A DNA stretch of 64,000 nucleotides. Origin: Membranipora membranacea. Taxonomy: Eukaryota; Bryozoa; Gymnolaemata; Cheilostomatida; Membraniporidae. The position numbers and the translations under genes are program-made. The notes under the pieces are model-generated. The model saw only the letters and a list, made by a program, of their open reading frames with translations. It was not told where the DNA came from and ran no database searches. Below, in pieces: positions 37,961 through 49,990 of this stretch. Location: the NCBI GenBank assembly GCA_914767715.1, contig OU612065.1, positions 38,998,001 through 39,062,000 on the forward strand, written 5' to 3'. Position 1 is the stretch's first letter. Each line of letters starts with the position of its first letter.

Positions 37961-39019
37961 AAATTGCATTGTACCAGCTGGTGTGAGAACCTGCTTAACC
38001 TTGTCTTTTGAAACCCCTGTCCCCTACCTGCCACATTACGTCTCGCTGTAATGTATATGAATTAAATCTATGAAGGAAATGAGGAGGTCATTATTTTGTT
38101 TTCATGTTCAAATGAGGTCCAGCTTGGTGGTTGATAATGAATAACTGCATATAGATAGTGACCTCTACCAAGTTTTTGGTTCTCAGTTTGCTACAGGAGT
38201 TACTTGAGGTTGAACTTATCTGTATATAAAAATTAAATTGTGATAATTATAGAACATTTTATTTTATAACCTTGAGAAAGGACATGCAGGCAACTGGCAT
38301 TATATTTCAAAACCGGTCGGTGCCGAAACTGATCATCAGCCAGAGAGAGCAAATATGACAAAGAGTGAACGATTAAAAACCATAATACTACCAACAGACT
38401 GAATTCTATAGTATAGTGGCAATAATATTGGATATATATAATATAATGGAGAAGTACACTTACCCTGTATTGTAGTGACCACGACAATCAATAGCAGCAT
38501 ATGATTATATTTTAATTTAATTCAATTAAATGCAAAAGATAGGGCAGAGGCATGGCATTGTTTTTCCTTCCACCCCATACACATAATATAAAACTCATTT
38601 ATTGTTATATAAAAATCATGTTCGATATAAAAATGTGTCAATCACAGTAATCCTCCTCAGACAATCTCAACAATAATGAGGTTTAATGAAATTGAATTAA
38701 AAATTTTACCTGTTAACATGTAACTCCTTGATTATAACAATCAGTCATGATATGCTAAGGCTCAACCATCTCCTGATAATTGTTCAATTTAATACCCCTT
38801 GAGTTCTTGTATCCTATAACCCTCAGGATTAAAATCAATGAAAAGCTCTATATATTGATCACATCTTGTCAACCAAACTAGTTGAAATCGATATGGCACT
38901 GACATTTCAATCAGTCAGATAGAATAATATATCTTATTGTTCTCTAGTTCAAATTTAGTTACAATCTGCTACTGCACATGGTCACGATGATGGACGCAAC
39001 ATCAATAGTATTTCTTGCA

Positions 39020-42000
39020 TTCATTATTTTAATTCAACCAAATCTCTTTCTGAATTGACTCGTCATCAAGCAACAGGGAGCTGAATCCAGCTGATAAATC
39101 GGCCGGGCAGCAGGATTCATTTACTGATCTCATTAATCCCCAGAGCAAAAGGTTATCGACCTGATGAGAAACAGGCTGATATTCTTTTCTGAAGTGGTTT
39201 AAGGTCATAAAATTCTGGCTGAGTTGAACGACTGGTCATCTACCATCAGCAGGAAACAGGATTCTGAATTCAGCTGATAAATCGTCCAGAGAACAGGATT
39301 CATCTACATATATCATTCAATCTCCAGAACACAAGGTTATTGACATGTTGTGAGAGAGAGGCTGGTATTTTTTAAGTTGTCATAGATGATAAAATATGGT
39401 ATGTTCATACAACTAGGAAGCATCAGAATTCGGAGGCCTTTTTGTGAAAATAATAGTGAATATTGTAGAGCCTCCGATGTATCTTGAGTTATGAAAATAG
39501 CGAATGAAATTCACCAATGACATTTTTAAGCCACATGACTAAGCACTCTATGGGTGCAGTGCCAGGCAGTGTTGTTTCATGACACTTCCTTTCTTATTTT
39601 TTTATTGAATTTTCATTGTGACATAAATACAGAACTGACATTTACCATAATAAACAATAGACAGAGATCAATTGTGGCTAGCTGCAACCAGGGAGTGTGT
39701 ACAGCAAAAACTGTCATCCGCTCCCTTTACAGTCTATACACAATGTTGCAAAACAATGGTTTGTACATGATCTAGGGCAGTAACTCAGAAATGCACTTTT
39801 AATAGCTCGGCTTCGATTTTGCCAAATGATTTAACACAGATATATGATGCGCAGTACAATTTAACAAGCACAATAAACAATAAAACACTGGTGAGGTTTT
39901 ATCTAGCAATTAAAATCTTGTGAAAATTGATTTATTTTAGATCGAAATTTGTGTTCATGTTGGAGTAAGCCTCTCTTGATTTGGAGCCCCTCCTAATCCT
40001 TGAAGTCTTGTTTGTGGTTCTGTTTGGCTAGCTAACAACAATCATATACACTGCTGTGTAAAGGTCATTCACCTTCTTTTTTCATTTTTCCTCTGATCAA
40101 GTGACAGTGAAGCTCTGAATGTTGAAATAACAACCAATCTCTCCGAGAACCACATACAAACCCTTACTCAGATATTGTTCTATAAATTTGCTTTGCTGAG
40201 ATATATCATCTTTACAAAACCCGAGGTCTGACACAAATATCTAGCTTCACCTTTGTCAAATCCAGCGTTCACACTTGAGCTTCATGATATCAATGTCGCC
40301 TACCGGTGGGGGAGGGAGGGAGGAGGGAGGGAAAATGTTTGATGTTTGTTTATTTAGACATTTCCTGTATCACTCCTAAAAAGGTTGACAAAATTGAAAT
40401 GTTTACATAAAAATTGATGGAAAAATATTGCACTAGTTGAAAAATCTCATGTAGAATTCAAAAAAGCTGTTCTGCCGTTTTACAGTGCGGCATTTGCTGG
40501 GTCGGTATTTGTCGAATACTGCTTTACGGGCGGATTTTCCTTGAGTGTTAGGTCTGATTCTATTGTTCAGCGGATGGGTATTATCTGTTGACATTTTTAA
40601 AAAGTGTTCGCTGCATAGAGACATTAAGAAGTCGGATATATAGGGTAAGGCTAGCTTGGTCAGTCTATCATCATAGTGCTCTATATGTGGCATCATCATT
40701 TGTGTAGCGTATCTCTGCACTTTCTCTAGTTTCTCTTTATCGGCTTCGGAGATAAACTGAAACCATACTGGGCAGGCGTAGGAAAGAACGGGTTTGACAT
40801 TGGCAGCATAGAATGTTATCAGTCCTGCAGTGTTCATACCCATGGTCTTAAGCTGCTTCATCAGATACAGTCTGCTATTGCATTTGCTCACGACAGAGTC
40901 TATGTGGTCACTAAAAGACAGTTGAGAGTCTACAGTGACTCCTAATAGTTTAGCAGATTTAGATGGGGAGATAAAAGTATCATCACTGTGGTTTACATCG
41001 AGGTTCATACCAGGTCGGTCAGAAAAAGCAATATTCAATACAACAGTCTTACTTGAGTTGAGAAGCATACTGTTTTCTAAAGACCAACTATTAGCATTTG
41101 ATATAGCATCAGAGACATTGTCATCGGTTGGGTTTACAATAGGCTTATAAAATGTGGTGTCATCTGCGTACTTCACACAATTAAAACCTTCAGCTTTCAA
41201 GTCATTAACGTATATCAGCCAGAGAATAGGCCCAAGCTTAGTGCCTTGTGGTGCACCAACATCAATGGGCTTGTATGTGGAAAATTGTCCAGAAAACTTG
41301 ACACACTGCTGTCTTGAATTTAGAAAACTTCCTACTAAGTTGATAACATTGGAATTAAATCCTAGCGAGTTCATTTTAGACAATAAGATCGGGTGTTGCA
41401 TTCTGTTTTAACGCCTTTGAAAAATCTAAAACTGCGTTCTGGACAAATTTAATGTTTGAGTTCTGATCAAGAGCTGATGTCCAGTCATCGAGTAGCTGCA
41501 GCAGTGCGTCAGTGGTACTCAGTTTCTGTTGGTAGGCATATTGATTCACATCCATTACATCAGCTTTTGTTTAGTGCTCTAAAAATCACCTGAATAATTT
41601 AATCAAAATGTAGTATCAGCTTATTTGCAAGAAACACAAGTCTTCTCTGTTGGAGATTAATGCTTTTCATTTTTTATGCCTCTTTGGAAATGCAAGCTCT
41701 ATCTCGAAAAAGCTTATTTTTGAGAGGGATGATTATTAGTTGTCTTTTTTGCATACTTTACTCTGATGATGCATCAGCCTGGCTGAAGGGATTGACTCTT
41801 CTCTGCCAATATGTAGGTCAGGTGACCTTTACGCTCTGGTATGCTCTGCTCTGGTCAAGATCAGGGACCTGGTAATGTCTGTAAGGGTGGTAGACCTTAG
41901 GAAAAGTGTGTTGCGTGTTGCAGTTTACTTCTGGAGTGGTAGAATACCACCGAACTATATCTGAATCTTAGCGCAGTGGTGATTTGTTCACCAAAACTGT

Positions 42001-42600
42001 AAGGGTACTAAGTTACCCAATATTTTTATGTCACAACATATGTTTCCATTACCAATCAGCTCTGAACTGTATGATAGAGAGAGAGGCTGATACTTTTTAA
42101 GATTTAATTCTTTCTAAAGTTGTTTTAGGTCCAAATATATGATTATGTTCTCACAACTCGAATTCATTGGAGGTCTTTTTGTATGATTAAATAGTGACAT
42201 TTTGCAAAGCCTCCGATTTTATTTGAGATATAAAAATAGCTAATTGAATTCACCAATGAGCTTGTTCTGACTTCTATTACCAATTATGTTATATTTTTAA
42301 GCCACATCATTTAGCATTCTAGTGGAGCAAAGCTAGGAAGTGCTTTTTCATGACACTTCCTTTCTTAATTTGTTATAAAATTTTCATTGTGACATTAATA
42401 TATTTTCAAAATGCCTAATGGTTTACCATAATATACAGAGATCGATTGGGGCTAGCTGTAACCAGGGAGTTTGTTCAGCAAAAAGTGTCATCTGCTCCCT
42501 CTACAGTCTATACATAATGTTGCAAAACGATGGTTTGTACATAATCGAGGAAAGTCACTCAGAAATTTAATTTTAATAGCTTGGCTGTGATTTTGTCCAA
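39020..42600 (+). repeat. Block 1 of an unclassified dispersed repeat
   Basis: About 39020-39960 and 42050-42600 contain two copies of the same core: an AGAGAGAGGCTGATA/GGTATT block, CATTCATTGGTGAATTC-type blocks, CATGACACTTCCTTTC, TTTTCATTGTGACAT, the CAGGGAGTNTGTNCAGCAAAAA block and CAGTCTATACANAATGTTGC. 39940-40330 plus 41565-42070 repeats directly at 45265-46990. Inverse copies lie at 49980-51500. A LINE fragment splits it at about 40330-41565. Confidence 0.7.
40330..41565 (-). mobile_element. 5'-truncated LINE fragment (third family, GAPQGTKLGP type)
   Basis: The minus strand holds the second half of a reverse transcriptase. 41401-40433 is open for 322 codons with VGAPQGTKLGPILW, KYADDTTFYKP, LLGVTVDSQLSFSDHID, NVKPVLSYACPVW and a C-terminus FFEFYMRFFN. 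Upstream, 41563-41405 encodes QYAYQQKLSTTDALLQLLDD and AVLDFSKAL in a different frame; one extra base in an A-run near 41405 separates them. The 5' half and the endonuclease are absent. The paralogous empty site at about 45840-45870 marks both ends. Motifs fit the broad CR1/Rex1/L2 assemblage. Confidence 0.88.
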
Positions 42601-44289
42601 TGGTTTTCACTAGGATAACAAGCAACGATATGCACTTGACAAAAATGTTTTCGCTCATATTATTTTCTATTTTATAAAGCCGTTTATGAAAATTTTAACA
42701 GCAATTTTTTATTATGGAAAATTCAAATTTGGAAGCAGTTTTTTTATTTACATGGTTAAGGTCTCCAACTCTCTAACTCTCTCTTCAGAAAAGAGGAAGT
42801 AATAACTTATTAAAGAAATAGTAATTTTGTCAGAAAATGTGCTAGGATATCTTTAGGATTTTCTAGGATATATTATAATGCTACACAGATGGATGGTGTA
42901 CAGGGAAATTCATTAAGTTTGTGAAATAGCTTAATAGTAATTTCCCAAGCAATCTTTATCGCTACCATGAAAGCTATTATCACAACAGCCACTACTGCAT
43001 CAGCCTGAAAAAACATTACGCTTTGACAAGTTATGTGACCTACAGGGAGCCATCAAATCAAGCAAATTAACAAAATCGAGAGGAGCTTTTTTTTATCTGG
43101 CTATACCTCAGGAAGTTATGGGCATCCATCCTCAAAACTTCACAATTGTAATTTGAGACATTGACAGATATGATGTGAAGGTATGAACGTCATTGACCAA
43201 TGAGCTCCGAAGAGATGCGTGAGAAAACCATACAGAGAAGCATGATGGTTCTACGGTAGTATATCTAATTGTTTTCAGAGCTGGATTAGGTGATGAAAAT
43301 GGTAATGAAAATAATCAATCATTCAGTTTGTTTATTCAGATAAATGTTTGCGGTTTGATTATTGCGACATGTGACAGGTAGTTGCTATTACTGATTATGA
43401 TTAATTTACTATAATAACAAACGGGAGAGCCAGCAAAGGAGAAATTGATTGAAAGCAGGGAGAATGGAATTCCATTCTCCCTGTTGAAAGTAACCAATTC
43501 CTTAATCTGACAGGCCAAATAATTGTACAATTTCATCATTATTGACAAGCATCACACATATCTCATTAAAAAAAAAGAATACAGTGACAGATATTCAATC
43601 CATTAGTGCTGTGACTTGTGAGCAAAAATATGTCAGACCATGAACATCAGGTAATATATAACAGTGACATATGTTGTGATTATATTCATGTTTATATATA
43701 TATATATATATATATAATATATGTGTGTGTGTGTGTGTGTACTTTGATTAAGATCAAACTGACCAACACTTAAAGCAAATCAGAGGATGATTTACAGAAC
43801 TTACAAATATTATGTCGGATGGTAATATATATATATATACTTTTTTGGCAACCAAAGTCATCTCATTGGGAATGTTTTGCACTAAGTGCCAGAAAAAAAT
43901 AGAAAAAAAAAGAAACAGAAAGGCAAATATCATCGACAATGTTGATCGAGTTGATAAAATATGGTTGAATAGCAATGTTTTTAATGACTTGAACGTCTCT
44001 TTAGATCTCAAATGTCACGGTAAAGGATTGTATGTTACAGAATCTTTGTACCTTAGATTGTGAGTGTGATATTAAAGAAAATGTTTATCACGGAAATTGA
44101 ACTGGGTAGTGTTCTTGAATCCTCTATAAATAAATAGAGGTGTCAAAAATGTTTTTATCTTGTACGCAAAGAGTGAAGTGAAATAACAAACAAGCTTAGG
44201 AAGTGGCAAAAGTTGTGATGATTGTATAACGGAATTTGTTGGAATGAGATAATACGGAATGTAATGCACTTTGGCGATAATGCCCATTT
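42601..44289. repeat. Repeat-derived stretch with TA/TG microsatellite
   Basis: 42640-42990 is the inverted counterpart of about 50930-51160 (AAATTTGGAA, CTAGGATAT-rich blocks). 43590-43680 resembles part of the 141-bp palindromic MITE. A (TA)n(TG)n tract covers 43692-43740. 44070-44290 read on the minus strand gives a short LINE C-terminus-like frame (HYIPYYLIPTNSV, PLPKLVCYFTSLFAYKI), similar in wording to ORF2 of the intact LINE. No gene recognised. Confidence 0.5.
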
Positions 44290-44732
44290 TTGCAACTAAA
44301 ACAATCTATTAATGGCTTGGCTTTGATTTTGCCCAATGACTTTCGCTAGAGGATAACAAGCATTGGTATGCATTTCACAAACCTTTTCTGCTATTTTAAG
44401 ATGTCTTGTAATAGTATAACAGCCATTTCCATTATAGAATTCAAATTTGGAATCAGTTTTGTTGTTTACTAGTTTAAAGTCTCCAACTCTCTAACTCTCA
44501 CTTCACTTATTGAGGAAACAATAATTGCTTGAGAAAATATGCGAGGGTATATTTAGGATCTTAAAGTTGTACTGTGCATCATATATCTGCGATAATGAAT
44601 CATGTATATATCATCATTATTACCATCTGAAATATTTGTACCTTCTGTAAAACATGATCTGATTTGCCTTACGCGTTGGTCAGTTAGATTTTAAAGAAAG
44701 TTCACATATGTATATGTATATTTGAATGTAAT

Positions 44733-44873
44733 CATTACAGATGTCTCTGTTGTATATTACCTGATATTCATGATTTGAAATTTTTTGCTCACAAGTCATG
44801 GCACTCATCATGACCCGAAAATCCAATGAGATTCATGAATATCAGGTAATATACAACAGTGACATCTGTAATG
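44733..44873. mobile_element. 141-bp palindromic MITE (left-arm copy)
   Basis: CATTACAGATGTCTCTGTTG at the left end mirrors CAACAGTGACATCTGTAATG at the right. The pairing continues through TATATTACCTGATATTCATGA, giving arms of about 40 bp around a centre with TTGCTCACAAGTCATGGCACTCATCATGACC. The partner copy at 49399-49539 has exactly the same length. Confidence 0.85.
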
Positions 44874-45179
44874 ATATCTGATATTCACATATCTGATATG
44901 TGAAGCTTGTCAAAGAATGAAATTGTACCATAATCCGGCCTGTCTCCTAAACACACAACTGGTCCTCAGATTTCAGGGTATGGAATTGGTTATTTTAATC
45001 AATTCCTCGTTTGCTGGCTTGCCTGTTTGTAATAATAAATGTGGGCTCTGTTAAGATCTAACTGACCAGCACTTAAGACAAAAGAGGTTATGTGTAACAG
45101 AAGGTGCAAAGATTTCACACATGGTAATAATGATGATACATACATGATTCATTAGCATAGATTTATAATGCACCACACT

Positions 45180-46990
45180 ATTAAACTAGAGCAATCAACA
45201 ATACAACACTGGTTAGGCTTTTTCTAGCACTTAAAATTTTGTGAAAATGGACTTTTTAAATTGAAATTGTAATACATGTTGGAGTTAGCCGCTCTTGATT
45301 TGAATGCCCCCCACCATTGAAGTCTTGTTTGTGGACCTTAGGGGTCTTTCAATAAAAACAGCCAAAATAGCAATCTGATTGCCCACTCAGTGAGTGAGCG
45401 ATACCTGCAAGGCTCTCGCTTTCAAATCGCTTAGTCATCGATGGAATTATATACATTCTGAGTGAGCGATTTGGGAACAAATTGGTCTAATTGAAACACT
45501 GAGTGAGTGATAATTTTGAGCGATGTGATAGTGATAACTTGCTTTAGCAAAGTATCCCTCCTTCCAATTGAAATACCCCCCCCCCCCCTGATTGGCTTAA
45601 CAACAACACACATACTGGTGTGCAAAGGTCATATACCTTCTGTTCTTATTTTACCTCTGATCAAGTGACAGAAGAGCTCTAATAAATATTAAAATAATAA
45701 CCAATCTCCCGAGAACCACATACAGGTCCTTACTCGCATACTGTTATATAAGTTTGCTTTGCGGGAATATGTCCTCTTTACAAACCCAGCATTCACACTT
45801 GAGCGTCACGATATCAATGTCGCCTACCGGTGGGGGAGGGAGGGAGGGAGGGTAGGGGAAAGGGAGCTTTTGTTTAGTGCTCCAAAAATCACCTGAATAA
45901 TTCAATCAAAATTTAGTATCAGCTTATTTGCAAGACAGCAGTTTTCTCTGTTTGAAATTTCGCTTTTCATTTTTGATGTCTCCTTGGAAATGCAAGCTTT
46001 ATCTCAAAAGAGGTTACTTTTGAGAAGGATAAATAATAGCTGTCTTCTTTGCATACTCTGCTCTGATGATGCATCAGCCTTGCTGAAGTGATCGATTCTT
46101 CTCTGCAAATATGTAGGTCAGGTGACCTTTACGTTTTGGTATGCTCTGCTCGGGTAGGAGGAACCATATATTCCTATGGTTGTGTAGGTCAGGTGACCTT
46201 GTCACATACACTGTATTTGACACGCCTAGGTGCATGACTCTACATGAAGTTAGGCGTTGTATATTGCACTGTCATGCCATGGTCCTAATCTGATTAATTG
46301 TTATACTCTTCAGCATTTACTTCCATTTTTTGCACATTTAATTACCATGTAAATGCAGAGGGAGGTTGGCCATCAAAATAATGACGTATCATCCCACCCG
46401 TTTCTATCTTTACGACCTATTTATACAGGTCAGTATAAAGAACAGTGGTTTTTTTGCTGAAGAATCAGTTACAATTGTGAGTTACAATTGCGAGTTACTA
46501 TCGGGAGTTACGTGTGACAGTTACAACTTGGCGTTGCAATTTATCAGTTGCCTGGGGCATTTTCCCCAGGGTATAGTTCAGTAATAAATTCATCAAACTG
46601 CCAAGAAACTCCATTCAGTATTATAAAGTAATCTCATATGAACTCTGCCAGCAGTGAACTGTCGTGATCTTTCTCGATCCGAAAACCTTTATGCTCAACT
46701 ATTTCATGTGACTTGGTAGGTCACATGTTCTTTATGCTCTGGTATGCTCTGGTATGCTCTGCTCTGGTCAATGTCAGGGACCTGGTAATGCCTGTAAGGG
46801 TGGTAGACCTTAGGAAAAGTTTGTCGTGTGCCGCAGTTTACTCCTGGAGTGGTAAAATACCACTGAACTATATCTGAATCTTAGCTCAGCGGTGATTTGT
46901 CCACCGAAAACTTAAGGGTACTAAGTTACCTAATATTTTTATATCACAGCTTATGTTCTCATTACCAATCAACTCTGAACTGTATGATCT
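45180..46990 (+). repeat. Block 2 of the dispersed repeat (direct paralog of block 1)
   Basis: 45265-45340, 45597-45860, 45870-46150 and 46740-46990 match 39945-40025, 40030-40320, 41565-41845 and 41840-42075 in the same orientation. Relative to block 1 this copy lacks the LINE, has gained the 248-bp element at 45341-45588, and carries about 590 bp more at 46152-46740, which lies between two copies of TATGCTCTGCTC. Confidence 0.75.
45341..45588. mobile_element. About 248-bp MITE with GGGTCTTTCAAT/ATTGAAANACCC ends
   Basis: The ends are short inverted repeats (GGGGTCTTTCAAT and ATTGAAATACCCC, the latter extended by a C-run). Inside are repeated ACTGAGTGAGTGA / GAGTGAGCGAT motifs. The paralogous spot in block 1 (near 40022) is uninterrupted, so this is an insertion. 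The inverse copy is at 49029-49248. Confidence 0.75.
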
Positions 46991-47039
46991 CTTTATGATT
47001 CAAACGTATGAAATATATTCAGCACAGGCCATTTGTATT

Positions 47040-47340
47040 TTGTTATAATAATTAGGGAGAATAAAAAAGATGTTTGTGTCATAGCCAAACAAAATGTAAT
47101 TCAAGCTTGGTTATGCCTTCAACAGGTCATTAATAAATAATTGAAAATAGTACAGGGCTTTAGACCTATCCTTTGGGTACACCTTTTTTTTCAGGTTAAA
47201 AAAGATTTTCATCATCGATTTGAACAAATTATTTTCTCTTTTGAGGTAGCATTTCATGAAGTCTTTTGTATTGTCTGGAAATTTATAAAAAGAAAGTTTT
47301 GAATTGAAATATCATGGTTAACGGTGTCAAATGCTATATA
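47040..47340 (-). pseudogene. LINE reverse-transcriptase relic (fourth family), minus strand
   Basis: Read on the minus strand: FDTVNHDIS (motif A region), then a decayed GVPQG-type box, LFINDLLKA, a stop, and FGYDTNIFF in place of FADDTN. It is the reverse complement of 48268-48440 over about 160 bp. Many stops. Confidence 0.7.
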
Positions 47341-47409
47341 TATATGTATATATATATATACACATTAGATATATATATATATATATATTCGATATAAGAT
47401 ATACATTAA

Positions 47410-48460
47410 TTGAGGTACATTTAATAGATATTTTAAAAATCCGTTCCATTAAAAAATCAACTGGGTGTGACAAAATACCCACCAAAGCAATAAAAGACAA
47501 CATAATATATTGCCTTGCTCTAGCACTAGCTTATTTAGTATAAATCTATTCATTCAAATCTCAGCTTTCCCAGACCTACTTAAAGTAGAAGAGAACACTG
47601 GCACCATTAAATACGTATCAAGATGCAATAAACCTTCACCAGTAGGCAACATACTCAATAATGGGTGTGCAGGGTATAAGCGTTGGATCTGCACCACAGG
47701 GCAGTCAGTAGCCCCTCCACCCCATGGCTGCAATAAACTGAATTAAGTTGAGAAGCTGTTACAATCTCAAAGAAAATGCTTAATTGTAACTGTTATTGAA
47801 AGCAATAAGATTGTTTTTTGTAGATGATTTTGTAACTGAGATGACTGTGTATATTTGAAGATTAACACGACAAAAGATAACTGCCTCGATTCAAGAAACA
47901 TCAATATATAACATCAAAATTTAGAAGGAGTACATCATTACGGATCAAATATCAAAATATAACTTTTGTGGTTGTCTACCACTTTAAAGTACCCCTATTT
48001 AAGGTAATCCATAATAAATTGCTCAATATTGTCCTAATTCAATAGTTAGTGCCATATCAAAGATTTCGGAGAAGATTTTAACTGCCAAAATTGATGAATT
48101 TTTTAAAAACAAAATCACATTTAGAATGGCAGCCAGTTTGGATTTAGTAAAGATAGAAATACTACGAGGGTACCATAAATAAATCGATGAATGATTTACG
48201 TATGAGTTTTCAATGCAAGCAAAATCACACTCAGGGTATAATTTTTGAGTTTTTTATACACATATATATAGCTTTTGACACCGTTAACCATGATATTTCA
48301 ATACAGAACTTTCTTTTTATAAATTTCCAGACAATACAAAGGACTTCATGAAATGCTACCTCAAAAGAGAAAATAATTTGTTCAAATCAATGATGAAAAT
48401 CTTTTTTAACCTGAAAAAAAATAAAGTTTTTGGTACAAAAAAGATTTTTTTCTGCCCTTA
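47410..48460 (+). pseudogene. LINE reverse-transcriptase relic (fourth family), plus strand
   Basis: Pieces in order: KSTGCDKIPTKAIKDN (about 47450), FIQISAFPDLLKVE with IKYVSRCNKPSPV (about 47540-47650), ISKISEKILTAKIDEFFKNK then QFGFSKDRNTT (about 48050-48170), and AFDTVNHDIS (about 48268). Stops and shifts are frequent. With 47040-47340 it forms a head-to-head inverted pair. Confidence 0.7.
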
Positions 48461-48575
48461 TAACACCTTCCCTTGTCTTGGCAATCAGTCCCAAGACATG
48501 ACAAATAATCCAGGTCAACTGAATAAAAAGTTGCCCTCCCTCAACCAACTAAGGACAACTTATTGGTAAGGAAAA

Positions 48576-48668
48576 CTTAGAACTACTGTTCTCAGTCAAT
48601 GATAGGCTTTCTTAGAACTATTGTTCTCAGCCAATGATAGGCTTTCTTAGAACTACTGTTCACAGCTA
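48576..48668. repeat. 35-bp tandem repeat, about 2.7 units
   Basis: Units start at 48576, 48611 and 48646, each with CTTAGAACTANTGTTCNCAG followed by NCAATGATAGGCTTT. Units differ at two or three positions. Confidence 0.85.
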
Positions 48669-48954
48669 CTCACATATTCTTTCTTTCAATCTACATCCGG
48701 TCACCACGCCGGTCTTGAAAGAAAATAAGTCTGTCAATTTCCCTCCCACCTCCCTATCACTAACCTATGTCGTCCATTGTGGAAATGCTAACAATTTCCT
48801 GGTGATGGTGTTCATTTGTTCGTCAATTCTGCACCAGATTTAACAACATCTAATGCTATGGCAAGTACCCTGTCTGCCAAACAACATATACAGTGGTGTT
48901 GATCGTCACTTTCGGTTACAAATCCGTGAATCGCCCCATATTTTTTTCCCCTAT

Positions 48955-49990
48955 AATATGTTACATTATAAGAACGGAAGGTATATGACCTTTGCACACC
49001 AGTATGCGTGTTGTTGTTTAGCCAATCAGGGGGGGGGGGGGGGTCTTTCAATTGGAAGGGATACTTTATTCAAAATTATCACTCACTCAGTGTTTCAATT
49101 AGACCAATTTGTTCCCAAATCGCTCACTCAAAATGTATATAATTCCATCAATGACTAAGCGATTTGAAAGCGAGAGCCTTGCAGGTATCGCTCACTCACT
49201 GAGTGGGCAATCAGATTGCTATTTTGGCTGTTTTTATTGAAAGACCCCTAAGGTCCACAAACAAGACTTCAATGGTTACAAGGGGTGGGGGGCATTCAAA
49301 TCAAGAGCGGCTAACTCCAACATGTATTACAATTTCAATTTAAAAAGTCAATTTTCACAAAATTTTAATTGCTATTTTAATATGTGAATATCAGATATCA
49401 TTACAGATGTCACTGTTGTATATTACCTGATATTCATGAATCTTATTGGATTTTCAGGTCATGATGAGTGCCATGACTTGTGAGCAAAAAAATTCAAATC
49501 ATGAATATCAGGTAATATACAACAGAGACATATGTAATGATTATATTCAAATATACATATACATATGTGAACTTTCTTTAAAATCTAACTGACCAACGCG
49601 TAAGGCAAATCAGATCATGTTTTACAGAAGGTACAAAGATTTCAGATGGTAATAATGATGATATATACATGATTCATTATCGCAGATATATGATGCACAG
49701 TACGACTTTAAGATCCTAAATATACCCTCGCATATTTTCTCACACAATTATTGTTTCCTTAATAAGTGAAGTGAGAGATAGAGAGTTGGAGACTTTAAAC
49801 TAGTAAACAACAAAAATGATTCCAAATTTGAATTCTATAATGGAAATGGCTGTTATACTATTACAAGACATCTTAAAATAGCAGAAAAGGTTTGTAAAAT
49901 GCATACCAATGCTTGTTATCCTCTAGCGAAAATCATTGGGCAAAATCAAAGCCAAGCCATTAAATAATATTTCTGAGTTACTGTCCTAGA
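48955..49990 (-). repeat. Right arm of the large inverted repeat
   Basis: Reverse complement of 44290-44900 and 45180-45660. It contains the inverse GGGTCTTTCAAT element (49029-49248, next to a run of about 14 G) and the second 141-bp MITE (49399-49539). No gene recognised. Confidence 0.8.
49399..49539. mobile_element. 141-bp palindromic MITE (right-arm copy)
   Basis: CATTACAGATGTCACTGTTG at the left, mirrored by CAACAGAGACATATGTAATG at the right. Same length as the left-arm copy with a few substitutions. Confidence 0.85.

Larger units (their letters stand above)
44290..45660 (+). repeat. Left arm of a large inverted repeat
   Basis: 44290-44900 is the reverse complement of 49380-49990, and 45180-45660 is the reverse complement of 48955-49370. 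44900-45180 has no partner in the right arm and is taken as an insertion or deletion. Arms total about 1.05 kb; the spacer to the right arm is about 3.3 kb. Each arm carries one copy of the 141-bp MITE and one of the GGGTCTTTCAAT element. Confidence 0.8.

Noticed and set aside
40300-40345. GGGAGGGAGG tract as a promoter or quadruplex
   Set aside because: It recurs at 45830-45855 as part of the duplicated repeat and has no gene beside it.
47331-47543. Short frame rich in Tyr and Ile
   Set aside because: It is the translation of a TA microsatellite fused to a LINE relic.
49029-49042. G-run as a quadruplex or recombination signal
   Set aside because: It is a homopolymer next to a MITE end; the partner copy has a C-run of different length, which fits simple slippage.
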